Positions 25,264 through 33,902 of a stretch of DNA of 64,000 nucleotides are shown here, piece by piece. The DNA comes from JAHJDS01 sp964569795. Its GTDB lineage: Bacteria > Desulfobacterota > Desulfarculia > Desulfarculales > JAHJDS01. How positions within the stretch are numbered: the first letter of the stretch is position 1; each line of letters begins with the position of its first letter. The notes beneath the pieces were generated by a model. The model was not told where the DNA came from. It did no database searches and worked only from the letters and a program-made list of their open reading frames with translations. The DNA lies in the NCBI GenBank assembly GCA_964569795.1, contig CAZMVB010000015.1, positions 38,756 through 102,755 of the forward strand, in the 5' to 3' direction. A program made the position numbers and the translations under genes.

Positions 25264-26144
25264 GCCAGGCGGAACACCCAGCCGACCAGATGAGTCCCGG
25301 CCAGATGTCCTGTCCCGGTTGCGGGCTGGCCCTGGGCATGCGGCAGGTCATGCGGGCCATGGGGCCCAAATGCGTGGTGGTGGTGGTCCCCTCCTGCGTG
25401 GCGGTCACCACCGGCCCCTATCCCCATTACACCCTGGGCGTGCCGGCCTTTCACTCGGCGTTTGAAATCGCCGCCCCCACCGCCGCCGGGATCAGAAACG
25501 CGCTGATCATGCAGGGCAAACACGACATTCCGGTGCTGGCCTTTGCCGGCGACGGCGGCACCTTTGACATCGGTCTCCAGTCGCTGTCCGGGGCGGCCGA
25601 TCGTAACGAGGACATCATCTACGTCTGCATGGACAACGAGGCCTACATGAACACCGGCGTCCAGGTGTCGTCGGCCACCCCTCAATACGCCTGGACCGGG
25701 ACCAGCCCCGCCGGCAACACCCGGCGCAAGAAACAGATCATGGAGATCATGGCGGCCCACCGAATGCCCTACGCCGCCACGGCCAGCATCGCCCTGGCCG
25801 ACGACCTGACCCGCAAGATCGAAAAGGCCAAGGACATGCGCGGCACCAGGTTCATACATATCCTGTCGCCCTGCACCACCGGCTGGAAGATCAATGACGA
25901 CATGGCGGTCAAGATCTCGATGTTGGCGGTGGAGACCAAGGTCTTTCCCGTTTACGAGATCGAGGGCGGCATGACCTACACCCTCAATTACCAGCCAGCC
26001 GGCCTGCCCGTTCAGGAATACCTGAACCTTCAGGGCCGCTACAAACACGTCACCCGGGCCGACATCGCGGCCATTCAAGAAGAGACCGACCGCAACTGGG
26101 ACAACCTCATGCTTCGGGTGAACAGGTCTGATCGGTTGCGGTGA
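25260..26144 (+). CDS. porB: 2-oxoacid:ferredoxin oxidoreductase beta subunit (PorB-type)
   Basis: 294 residues, ATG overlapping the porA stop. CPGCGLALGMRQVM gives two cluster Cys, with further Cys in VPSCVAVTTG and LSPCTTGW. The thiamine diphosphate motif is GDGGTFDIGLQSLSGAADRNEDIIYVCMDNEAYMNTG. These are standard for PorB. It completes the four-gene enzyme with porG, the flavoprotein and porA. The actual 2-oxoacid is unknown; the hydroxyacid dehydrogenase encoded next may make it. Confidence 0.93.
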   Translation: MSQAEHPADQMSPGQMSCPGCGLALGMRQVMRAMGPKCVVVVVPSCVAVTTGPYPHYTLGVPAFHSAFEIAAPTAAGIRNALIMQGKHDIPVLAFAGDGGTFDIGLQSLSGAADRNEDIIYVCMDNEAYMNTGVQVSSATPQYAWTGTSPAGNTRRKKQIMEIMAAHRMPYAATASIALADDLTRKIEKAKDMRGTRFIHILSPCTTGWKINDDMAVKISMLAVETKVFPVYEIEGGMTYTLNYQPAGLPVQEYLNLQGRYKHVTRADIAAIQEETDRNWDNLMLRVNRSDRLR

Positions 26145-26159
26145 AAGGGGGAGCGGCGC

Positions 26160-27098
26160 GTGTCGGTCAAGATAAGTATCATCGGGGCGGCCGGGACCTT
26201 GGGTTCCTGTGCGGCGTTCGCTCTGGCCACCAACGGACTGGCCGATGAGTTTGTCTTGTACGATCCCAACGTAAACCTGTTGAAGGCCCACCTGCTTGAT
26301 CTCGAGACCGCCGTCTCCGGACGGCACAACGTTCGTCTTACCACCGGCGCCGAGGGAGATCTGGTCGGCTCCGATCTGGTGATCATCGCCGCCGGGGTAC
26401 CGCATCGTTACATCACCGACCGGATGCAATTGTTCAGCGACAACCTGCCCATCATTAAAGACATCGCCGCCGACATCCGGGAGTATTGCCCCCAGGCGGT
26501 GGTGATCACCGCCACCAACCCGGTGGACCGGCTCAACTACGCCATGCACCGGATCACCGGGCTGGACCGCCGCCAATTTTTAGGATACTCGCTCAACGAT
26601 TCCTACCGATTTCGTCAGTTGGCCGCCCGCTTCTTGAGCGTGGACTCCAACCGGGTGGACGGCGTCACGGTGGGCGAGCACGGCCCCCACCAGGTGATGC
26701 TTTTTTCCACCCTGCGGGTTCACGGTTTCGCCAAACAACTCCCCGAAGCCGACCAACAGCGGATCCGGGAGACGGTGCCCCTGGCCTTTCAGGAGTTCGA
26801 AAAACTGGGGACGGGGCGAACCACGGGCTGGACCTCGGCCGTGGGGCTGACGGAAATGGCCGAGGCCATCATCAACGACACCCGCAAGGTGCTGCCGGCC
26901 TCGGTGGTGCTGAACGGCGAGTACGGCTGCCGCGGCGTATCGGTCAGCCTGCCGGTGGTGCTGGGCCGCCGGGGCCTCGAGGAGATCGTGAACATCGACA
27001 TGACCGCCTCGGAAAGGGAGGAATTCGCCGCGGCCGTTTCTATTTTGGAGGAATCGGCCCGGAGGGTCGATTCATTGCTCGACGGCCAGGGCCGTTAA
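26160..27098 (+). CDS. Lactate/malate dehydrogenase family protein
   Basis: 312 residues. Rossmann motif ISIIGAAGTLGSCAAFAL with GxxGxxG, then DLVIIAAGVPHRY, TATNPVDRLNYAM, catalytic His in GEHGPHQVM and an Arg in NDSYRFR. NAD-dependent oxidation of a 2-hydroxyacid to a 2-oxoacid is expected. The loop that sets substrate choice reads PHRYITDRMQ instead of the usual PRKPGM-xRD, so the substrate may be neither lactate nor malate. It follows porB by 15 bases and could supply or consume the 2-oxoacid handled by that enzyme. Start GTG behind AAGGGGGAG. Confidence 0.85.
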   Translation: MSVKISIIGAAGTLGSCAAFALATNGLADEFVLYDPNVNLLKAHLLDLETAVSGRHNVRLTTGAEGDLVGSDLVIIAAGVPHRYITDRMQLFSDNLPIIKDIAADIREYCPQAVVITATNPVDRLNYAMHRITGLDRRQFLGYSLNDSYRFRQLAARFLSVDSNRVDGVTVGEHGPHQVMLFSTLRVHGFAKQLPEADQQRIRETVPLAFQEFEKLGTGRTTGWTSAVGLTEMAEAIINDTRKVLPASVVLNGEYGCRGVSVSLPVVLGRRGLEEIVNIDMTASEREEFAAAVSILEESARRVDSLLDGQGR

Positions 27099-27151
27099 AC
27101 CGAATTATTTGCTTTTGGCCCGGCAACAACCGTCTTGAGAGAGTCGAGAAA

Positions 27152-28252
27152 GTGGTCAAAACAAGCATTGTCATCGACGGCCGGGAAGTGAGCGCCCAAT
27201 CGGGCGCCACGATCCTGGAGGCGGCCGCCACCGTGGGGATCCAGATCCCCACCCTGTGCCACCAAAAGGAACTCTCCCCCGTGGGAAGTTGCCGGGTGTG
27301 CGTGGTCGAGGTGGAAGGCTCGCCCCGTCTGGTGGGGGCCTGCCATACGCCGGTCGAGGCGGGGATGGTCATCCGGACCGACACCGCCCGCGTGGCCCGG
27401 GCGCGGCGGACCACGATCCAGCTCCTGTTGTCCGGGCACACCGGGCCCTGCGTCACCGACCGGGGCGTGGCGGATTGCGAGCTGCACCAATTGGCCGATT
27501 TGGCCGAGGCCGGGCCGCCGCCCTTCAGCGTACGAGGCCCCCGCTTCTATCCGGTCGAGAGGACCGGTCCCTACGTCCAGCGGGACATGTCCCGCTGCAT
27601 CCTGTGCCGCCGCTGCGTCAGGGCCTGCCGGGAACTGGCCGGCCGCAACTTTTTCGCCATGGCCTACCGGGGGTCGGAATCCAAGGTGGTGGTCGATTGC
27701 GACCAGCCCCTCGACAAACCGGAATGCGAGGGCTGCGGCATCTGCATCGATTTGTGCCCGACGACCGCTCTGACCCTGCCCGAGGGCGCCTCCCAGGCGG
27801 ACCCGTCGTCAATAAGGCCGTCACCCGGGGCCGAACCGGGCCGCGAGAGATCAGGCCTGCTGAACCGGCTCAAGGCCGAGCAATCGGCCCAGGGTTGGCT
27901 TTCGCCGGACTTCATGGCGGCCGCGGCCGACGAGTTGGGCATCGGCCTGGCGGAGGTCTATGGCACGGCGACCTTTTACTCCTTTTTGTCCACCCGGCCG
28001 GCCGGCCGGCACGTCATCCGCGTCTGCAAGAGCCTGCCCTGTTACGTCAACCACGCCCCCACCATCGTGGAGGGCGTCTTCGAGGCCATCGGCATCCATC
28101 CCGGCGAAACGACCGCCGACGGGAGGTTCGGTTTCACCTTGACCAACTGCATCGGCCTCTGCGACCAGGCGCCGGCGATGCTGGTGGACGACGACCGGTA
28201 CGGGAACCTGACCCCGGACCTGATCGGGCGGATCCTGAGTTCATATGACTAG
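27152..28252 (+). CDS. HoxU-HoxE (NuoG N-terminal/NuoE) fusion, diaphorase iron-sulfur subunit
   Basis: 366 residues. Domain order: plant-type [2Fe-2S] (CHQKELSPVGSCRVC plus ACHTP, about 30-80); the His-Cys cluster segment LLLSGHTGPC...ADCEL, where the second Cys of the normal H-C-C-C set is Asp; an 8Fe ferredoxin (CILCRRCVRAC and CEGCGICIDLCP, about 145-205); then a thioredoxin-like NuoE/HoxE domain (CKSLPC...TNCIGLCDQAP, about 235-366). With the HoxF-like protein encoded next it forms an NADH-oxidising or NAD-reducing module. No hydrogenase or formate dehydrogenase catalytic gene is nearby. GTG start chosen at 27152. Confidence 0.87.
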   Translation: MVKTSIVIDGREVSAQSGATILEAAATVGIQIPTLCHQKELSPVGSCRVCVVEVEGSPRLVGACHTPVEAGMVIRTDTARVARARRTTIQLLLSGHTGPCVTDRGVADCELHQLADLAEAGPPPFSVRGPRFYPVERTGPYVQRDMSRCILCRRCVRACRELAGRNFFAMAYRGSESKVVVDCDQPLDKPECEGCGICIDLCPTTALTLPEGASQADPSSIRPSPGAEPGRERSGLLNRLKAEQSAQGWLSPDFMAAAADELGIGLAEVYGTATFYSFLSTRPAGRHVIRVCKSLPCYVNHAPTIVEGVFEAIGIHPGETTADGRFGFTLTNCIGLCDQAPAMLVDDDRYGNLTPDLIGRILSSYD

Positions 28253-28284
28253 AAGCCTGCCAGACAAAGACCACGACAGGCTTC
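28252..28284 (+). repeat. Intergenic hairpin (related copy at 29654)
   Basis: Arms GAAGCCTG (28252-28259) and CAGGCTTC (28277-28284) pair perfectly over 8 bp. The same arm core and a similar loop recur after the next gene, so this looks like a small REP-type element. No T-run follows. Confidence 0.4.
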
Positions 28285-28391
28285 CTTCCGGGTGGTGGGG
28301 GGCCCGGCAAAACGCGCGGTTGTGAAGCGACCAAGGTGCTTGGGGCGGCCAGGAAACATGCCTGATCCGGGCCACCAAGGCGGAGGGGGAC

Positions 28392-29651
28392 GTGCCTGAA
28401 AAGAGAGTCGTGACCCAAAAGTGCGGTGTCATCGACCCGGGTGACATCGAGACCAGCCTGGCCAACAACGGTTTCGCGGCCCTGGCCAAGGCCCGGGAAA
28501 CCATGACCCCCCGGACGGTAATCGAGGAAATCATTGCCTCCGGCTTGCGGGGCCGGGGCGGGGCCGGGTTTCCCTGCGGCCGGAAACTGAGCCTGGCCGC
28601 CGCCCCGGGCCGGGAAAAATATCTGGTCTGCAACGCGGACGAAGGCGAGATGGGGACCTTCAAGGATCGCCATCTGATCGAAAACGATCCCTTCGGCCTG
28701 GTCGAGGGCCTGGCCATCGCCGCTTACGCCATCGGGACCGATCGGGCCTTCATCTACCTGCGCCAGGAGTACCACCACCTGTCGGGCGTTATTGCAAAGG
28801 CCATCGACCAGGCCCGAGCCAAGGGCCTGTTAACTGATTTGACCATCAAGGTCCAGGAAGGCGCCGGGGCGTACGTCTGCGGCGAGGAGACGGCGCTGAT
28901 GAACTCCATCGAGGGCCACCGGGGCGAATCCCGGTTCAGGCCGCCCTTCCCACCCCGCCAGGGCCTGTGGGACCGGCCGACCATCATCAACAACGTCGAG
29001 ACGCTGATGAATTTACCGGCGATCATCGACCGCGGGGCGGCGTGGTACGCCGGCCTCGGCACTGAACAGAGTAAGGGCACCAAGGTTTGCTGTGTCAGCG
29101 GGGACGTGGCCCGGCCGGGTGTTTACGAACTGGTGATGGGCAGCCCATTGGCCGAACTGGTGGTGGACCTGGCCGGCGCAGCGGACGTTGGACTGGTGCT
29201 GGTGGGGGGCGCGGCCGGGCGGATCATCCCCGGCGACAGTCTGTCCACCCCGCTGGCCTATGAGTCGGCTCTGGGCTCGGGCGCGGTGATGGTCTTCAAC
29301 CGCGGTCGAAACGTCATTGAACTTTTGTCAGGGTTGGTCGAGTTCATGGCCGAGGAATCCTGCGGCAAATGCGCCCCCTGCCGGGAAGGGACCCAGGCCA
29401 TGGCCGAGATCCTCGGCCGGTTGGCCCGGGCCGAGGGCGCCAGGGGAGACATCGAGGCCCTGGAGTTGCTGGCCGAGACAATGATGTCTTCGTCGCTGTG
29501 CGGCCTGGGACAGGGTTGCCCGGTGCCGGTGCTCGACGGCCTGGAGCATTACCGGGCTGATTTTGAAAACAGGATCAACCAGTCCGTCTTGATCCGGCAA
29601 ATGCCGACCGGCGGGGCCGAACCGGCCACGACCATTTCCGGGGCCGTTTAG
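28392..29651 (+). CDS. NuoF/HoxF-like NADH-binding flavoprotein subunit
   Basis: 419 residues. GLRGRGGAGFPCGRK (NADH/FMN site), NADEGEMGTFKDRHL, GAGAYVCGEETALMNSIEGHRG (FMN), and the [4Fe-4S] ligands ESCGKCAPCREGT plus a distal SSLCGLGQ. Compared with bacterial hydrogenase HoxF it lacks an N-terminal NuoE part, which is instead fused to the previous gene. The pair makes a soluble diaphorase. Neighbours suggest that it exchanges electrons with the flavin-containing 2-oxoacid oxidoreductase or with the molybdenum hydroxylase. Start GTG behind GGAGGGGG. Confidence 0.9.
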   Translation: MPEKRVVTQKCGVIDPGDIETSLANNGFAALAKARETMTPRTVIEEIIASGLRGRGGAGFPCGRKLSLAAAPGREKYLVCNADEGEMGTFKDRHLIENDPFGLVEGLAIAAYAIGTDRAFIYLRQEYHHLSGVIAKAIDQARAKGLLTDLTIKVQEGAGAYVCGEETALMNSIEGHRGESRFRPPFPPRQGLWDRPTIINNVETLMNLPAIIDRGAAWYAGLGTEQSKGTKVCCVSGDVARPGVYELVMGSPLAELVVDLAGAADVGLVLVGGAAGRIIPGDSLSTPLAYESALGSGAVMVFNRGRNVIELLSGLVEFMAEESCGKCAPCREGTQAMAEILGRLARAEGARGDIEALELLAETMMSSSLCGLGQGCPVPVLDGLEHYRADFENRINQSVLIRQMPTGGAEPATTISGAV

Positions 29652-29653
29652 GG

Positions 29654-29679
29654 GCCTGTCAAGAAAAGTCTCGACAGGC
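29654..29679 (+). repeat. Intergenic hairpin after hoxF-like gene
   Basis: Arms GCCTGTC (29654-29660) and GACAGGC (29673-29679), extendable by flanking GG/CC, with loop AAGAAAAGTCTC. It resembles the hairpin at 28252. Lacks a T-run, so termination is doubtful. Confidence 0.4.
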
Positions 29680-29846
29680 TCCCGATCCGGGCCGGGGACG
29701 CCCCCTGTAACCCGGCGAGTTCTTTAACGAGCGACGGGGAGTTCTGGTCAAAGCCCCGTTTTTACAATCGCGAGATCGAAACAGACATGACGGCTGTTTC
29801 AGCCGGGTTCCGAGGTGATCGAACCAGGCGCCAAGGAGGCCTAGAG

Positions 29847-30413
29847 GTGGGACAAAAGCACTTGACATGCCCCTATTGCGGCCAGACCCATGCCGACGTG
29901 GACCGGCTAAGAAGCCACGTCGTGGCCGCCCACGGCACCGACCCTCTCCCGGTGGACAAGGATTTTATCCGCCTCATGATCAACGGCCAGCCTTACGAGA
30001 TAAAGGTCGAACCCAACTGGACCCTGCACCAGGTGATCCATGACCGGTTGGGTTTTACCGGGGCCAAGACCTTTTGCGACCGGGGGGCCTGCGGGTCGTG
30101 CACCGTGATCATGGACGGACGACCGATTCTGTCGTGCATGACCCTGGCCGTCGAGTGCGACGGCAAGGTCATCGAGACCGTCGAGGGCATCGCCGAACAG
30201 GAACACCCCCTGATCGACGAATACGTGGATCACCACTGTATGCAGTGCGGCTATTGCACGCCGGGTTTCTTGGTGACCGCCAAGGCGTTGCTGGACAGAA
30301 ACCCCGATCCAGGTGAGGAGGAGATCGCCCAGGCCCTGGCCGGGAATCTCTGCCGGTGCGGCACCTATCCTCAACACATCAAGGCCGTACGGGCTGCGGC
30401 CAAAAAACTATGA
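29847..30413 (+). CDS. Molybdenum hydroxylase [2Fe-2S] subunit with N-terminal C2H2 zinc-finger segment
   Basis: 188 residues, GTG start behind GGAGG. Residues 8-29 form C-x2-C-x12-H-x4-H (CPYC...SHVVAAH), the spacing of a C2H2 zinc finger, which is foreign to this family. The rest is the standard two-cluster iron-sulfur subunit: CDRGACGSCTV with a later Cys for the plant-type cluster, then CMQCGYCTPGF and NLCRCGTY for the helical-bundle cluster. It transfers electrons between the molybdenum and flavin subunits encoded next. The finger may bind a partner protein, RNA or just zinc. Confidence 0.88.
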   Translation: MGQKHLTCPYCGQTHADVDRLRSHVVAAHGTDPLPVDKDFIRLMINGQPYEIKVEPNWTLHQVIHDRLGFTGAKTFCDRGACGSCTVIMDGRPILSCMTLAVECDGKVIETVEGIAEQEHPLIDEYVDHHCMQCGYCTPGFLVTAKALLDRNPDPGEEEIAQALAGNLCRCGTYPQHIKAVRAAAKKL

Positions 30414-30433
30414 GCCCACAAGGGGGATCAGGG

Positions 30434-32845
30434 ATGGCGGATCGATTCGAAGACATGCCTATCAACCCCATGCGGCATGACCATCTCGCGCCCGAGTCCT
30501 TCGAGGTCCTCGGCCGAAGGGGCATCCGCCGTATCGACGGACGTCGCAAGGCCACCGGCAAGGCGGTCTACACCCAGGACATAATCCTGCCCGGCATGCT
30601 CTACGCCCGCTGGCTGAACGCGCCCTATCCCAACGCCAAAATCGTCCGCCTGGATACCGCCAGGGCCGAAGCCCTGACCGGGGTGCGTGACGTCCTTCGC
30701 TTCGACGACCCGGACGTCGCCGGGAAGAGGGTGATCGGCACTTACGGGGCCAGCGATGACATGCTGGCCGGCCACTCCTACTTCGAGGGCCAGCAAATGG
30801 GCGTGGTCGTGGCCGCCGACAGCGTCCAGATCGCCGACGAGGCCTTGAGTCTGGTCGAGGTCGACTGGGAACAGCGGTCCTTTGTCATGGACCCGGAAGA
30901 GGCCCTGGCCGAAGGCGCACCCCTGGCCCGGCCGGAGTGGGCCGACACCAACCTGAACGAAGTGCCGCCCAGCCCGCCCTGCGCGCCCTTTCGTCTGGGC
31001 GACGTGGAACAGGGCTTTGCCGAGGCCGACCGCATTTTCGAGTTCCGGGCCCGACGGGCCTACCATGGCGGGGCCGACGCCGAGTTGTTGTGTGGCATCG
31101 CCTATTGGCAGGAAGAATGCCTCGAGCTGTGGCTGCATCACCAGCATCCCTACGAACATAAGTGGATCATGAACCACCATTACGGCATCCCCATGAACCG
31201 GGTAGTGGTCCACTCGTCCTACAACGGCGGCATGTACGGCGGCTGGAACTGGATCCCTTATTCCCAGATCGCCACCAGCGTGGCCGCCCTGATGTCCCGC
31301 CGCACCGGCCGGCCGGTGAAATGGACCTTCGACCGCCAGGAAGATTTCGTGTTCGGCTCGGCCGACGCCATGGTGGCCGACTTCAAGGTGGGCGCCAAGA
31401 ACAACGGCCAGGTCACGGCCGTCAAGATGAGGGCCTTTTACGAGAACACCGGCTTCTGGATCGAAAGCCATTTGTTGGAGAACACCCAAATCACCAACAT
31501 CGAGGCCGAAAACTTCACCGCCCGGGTCAACAAGGGACCGACCATCGCCCTGCGCTGCGAACAGCTTCCCGGCACCTTCGGCATCGGTCACCTGTTCAAT
31601 CACACCGCCGCCGAACTGGGCCTGGACCCGACCGAGGTGGCCCTGATAAACGACGGCGCCGACGGCCACGACATGGAGTACCTGAACCGGTTCAAGTCTG
31701 AGCATGGCTTTCCGGTCCGCGACAGTCTGAAGGAATGCCTGGAGGCCGGTAAAAAGGCCATCGGCTGGGATGAGAAGTGGCATCCCCCGGGCGCCCGGCG
31801 CCTGGACAACGGCAAGATGCACGGCCTGGGCTTCATCTGGAGCCACGAGTGGGACGACAACCGCGGGGCGGGCGTGGCCGGAGTGTTCATCCAGGTGGAC
31901 GGGTCGGTGAACATCGTCGGCTTCAGGGCCGACGTGGGAGTCAACGCCGAGACGACCTATTGCCAGGTGGTGGCCGAGGAGCTGGGCGTCAGGTTCGAGG
32001 ACGTCTTTTTCCGTCATCAGGACGACGTCTATTTGACGATGATGACCCCGGACGGCTCGTCCAACTGCACCACCAACGCCTACGTGGTGCGCAAGGCGGC
32101 CCGAATGGCCAAGGCCCGGCTCCTCGACTTGGCCTGCACCGACATCGACGTCATCAACCGGATCCACCCGGCGGCCTTCCCCGGCCGCCGGCCCGAGGAC
32201 CTGGACGTCAAAGGCGGCCAGATCTTCGTCAGGGCCGACCCCTCGGTCCGCGTCCCCGTGGCCGACGTGGTGCGCGACGTGGACGGATCCATGAATTTCG
32301 GCCTGCCCTACGCGGCCATTCAAGGTACGACCCACGCGCCGATCTTCGCCTGGGCCTACCACCGCCAGGGCGAATACGGCACCGAGGCCGGCCGGCACCG
32401 CCTGGTGCGTCAGGCTCATTTCTGCGAGATCGAGGTGGACACCCAGACCGGCCTGATAGACGTCAAGAAGGTCGTCAACGTCAACGACGTGGGCAAGGCC
32501 ATGTCCCCCGAGGCGGTCGAGGGCCAGCAATACGGCGGCACTTACATGGGCGTCGGCCGAAACCTGATGGAGGAATACATCTGGGATCCGGTGACCGGCG
32601 TTCTGCTCAACGGCAACCTGATCGATTACAAGTGGGCGACCATGCTCGATGTGGAAAATATCGACTGCCACATCGTGGAGACCGGCATGGGGCTCGGCCC
32701 CTACGGTTCGGTGGGCATCGGCGAGGACGTGGCGACCATCGTCACCAACCTCATGGACAGCGCCGTGTACAACGCCCTGGGGGTGTGGGTCGACGACGCC
32801 CCCATAACTCCGGACAAGATCCTCAAGGCATTGGGCAAGGCTTAG
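30434..32845 (+). CDS. Molybdenum hydroxylase large (molybdopterin-binding) subunit, atypical
   Basis: 803 residues, xanthine dehydrogenase family. Recognised by the N-terminal domain (GRRKATGKAVYTQDIILPGMLYARWL), QMGVVVAADSVQIADEAL, and the C-terminal active-site stretch GLGPYGSVGIGEDVA with the catalytic Glu. Motifs that usually contact the cofactor are altered: VGGGFGGK-like is YNGGMYGGWNW and the GQG loop reads VGVNAETT. With the flanking subunits it resembles the 4-hydroxybenzoyl-CoA reductase group. Substrate unknown; an aromatic or heteroaromatic acid is a guess. Confidence 0.85.
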   Translation: MADRFEDMPINPMRHDHLAPESFEVLGRRGIRRIDGRRKATGKAVYTQDIILPGMLYARWLNAPYPNAKIVRLDTARAEALTGVRDVLRFDDPDVAGKRVIGTYGASDDMLAGHSYFEGQQMGVVVAADSVQIADEALSLVEVDWEQRSFVMDPEEALAEGAPLARPEWADTNLNEVPPSPPCAPFRLGDVEQGFAEADRIFEFRARRAYHGGADAELLCGIAYWQEECLELWLHHQHPYEHKWIMNHHYGIPMNRVVVHSSYNGGMYGGWNWIPYSQIATSVAALMSRRTGRPVKWTFDRQEDFVFGSADAMVADFKVGAKNNGQVTAVKMRAFYENTGFWIESHLLENTQITNIEAENFTARVNKGPTIALRCEQLPGTFGIGHLFNHTAAELGLDPTEVALINDGADGHDMEYLNRFKSEHGFPVRDSLKECLEAGKKAIGWDEKWHPPGARRLDNGKMHGLGFIWSHEWDDNRGAGVAGVFIQVDGSVNIVGFRADVGVNAETTYCQVVAEELGVRFEDVFFRHQDDVYLTMMTPDGSSNCTTNAYVVRKAARMAKARLLDLACTDIDVINRIHPAAFPGRRPEDLDVKGGQIFVRADPSVRVPVADVVRDVDGSMNFGLPYAAIQGTTHAPIFAWAYHRQGEYGTEAGRHRLVRQAHFCEIEVDTQTGLIDVKKVVNVNDVGKAMSPEAVEGQQYGGTYMGVGRNLMEEYIWDPVTGVLLNGNLIDYKWATMLDVENIDCHIVETGMGLGPYGSVGIGEDVATIVTNLMDSAVYNALGVWVDDAPITPDKILKALGKA

Positions 32846-32854
32846 GGGTTTGGC

Positions 32855-33835
32855 ATGAGAAAGTTCGCTCACCTCAACGCGACCTCGGTCGAGGAGGCCG
32901 TCGCCTTTCTGAGGCGCTACCACGGCCGGGCCAAGATCATCGCCGGCGGCACGGACCTGCTCGGCCAGATGAAGGACGAGATCGGCCCCGACTATCCGGA
33001 GGCGCTGGTCAACATCAAGACCATCCCCGGGCTCGATTTCATCTCTGTTTCGCCGGACGGACTGCGGCTGGGGGCCTTGGCCAGGCTGGAGGACATCGCC
33101 CGGCACCCGGTCCTCAACCGCGATTACAACGCCCTGGCCGCAGCGGCGCACCGGACCGCCTCGCCTCACATCAGGGAGATGGGCACCCTCGGCGGGAACG
33201 TCTGCCAGGACATCCGCTGCTGGTACTACCGCAAAGCCAGGAACCGCTTTCCTTGCCTGCGCAAGGGAGGCGGTCGCTGCTACGCCATCGAGGGAGACAA
33301 CCGCTACCACTCCATCTTCGGCCCCAGCGTCACCGGTGGCTGCCTGGCCGTCCATCCCAGCGACACCGCCCCGGCCCTGATCGCCCTGGACGCCCGGGTC
33401 AGGACTTCCCGGCGAACCATCGCCCTAGAGGACCTGTTCACCGTGGGGGTCAGTGCCACCACGGTGTTGGAGGGCGACGAAATCGTTCTGGACTTCGTAA
33501 TCCCCCGGCCGGCCGCCGGGGCCAAAAGCGCCTTCACCAAGTTCGCGCTTCGGAAGACGATCGATTTTCCGATCATCAATTGCGCCGCCTCCATCGTCAC
33601 ATCCGAGTCGGACCGGATCGGCCAGGCCCGGGTTTGCTTGAACGCGGTCTTTGTCAAGCCGCTTCGGGCCGTCCGGGCCGAGGAATCACTGGTCGGCCAG
33701 GCCCTCGATCGGGACGCGGCCGACCGGGCGGGCCGGGAGGCGGTGCGCAACGCCAAACCGGTACGCCACAACGCCTACTTGGTATCCGTGGCCCGGGCCG
33801 CGGTCGAGCGCACGGTTTTGGCCTGCGCTGACTGA
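32855..33835 (+). CDS. Molybdenum hydroxylase FAD subunit with extra [4Fe-4S]-type loop (HcrB-like)
   Basis: 326 residues. CO dehydrogenase/XDH flavoprotein fold: KIIAGGTDLLGQMK near 28, REMGTLGGNVCQ near 110. After this comes a Cys-rich insert with Cys117, 122, 134, 142 and 163 (CWYYRKA...FPCLRKGGGRCYAI), as in the beta subunit of 4-hydroxybenzoyl-CoA reductase, whose insert binds an additional [4Fe-4S] cluster. That cluster lets electrons enter at low potential, so the enzyme may work reductively with ferredoxin. Forms a heterotrimer with the two preceding gene products. Confidence 0.87.
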   Translation: MRKFAHLNATSVEEAVAFLRRYHGRAKIIAGGTDLLGQMKDEIGPDYPEALVNIKTIPGLDFISVSPDGLRLGALARLEDIARHPVLNRDYNALAAAAHRTASPHIREMGTLGGNVCQDIRCWYYRKARNRFPCLRKGGGRCYAIEGDNRYHSIFGPSVTGGCLAVHPSDTAPALIALDARVRTSRRTIALEDLFTVGVSATTVLEGDEIVLDFVIPRPAAGAKSAFTKFALRKTIDFPIINCAASIVTSESDRIGQARVCLNAVFVKPLRAVRAEESLVGQALDRDAADRAGREAVRNAKPVRHNAYLVSVARAAVERTVLACAD

Positions 33836-33902
33836 CCGACCACGGCCGCGACGCTCTCGATCGAGGACCAGTAAACCCACACCACATAGGAGGGAGGAAG
33901 CC

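Noticed and set aside
30428..33355. Minus-strand open frame of about 975 codons across the molybdenum hydroxylase genes
   Set aside because: Antisense shadow; the plus strand carries three recognised subunits with ribosome sites.
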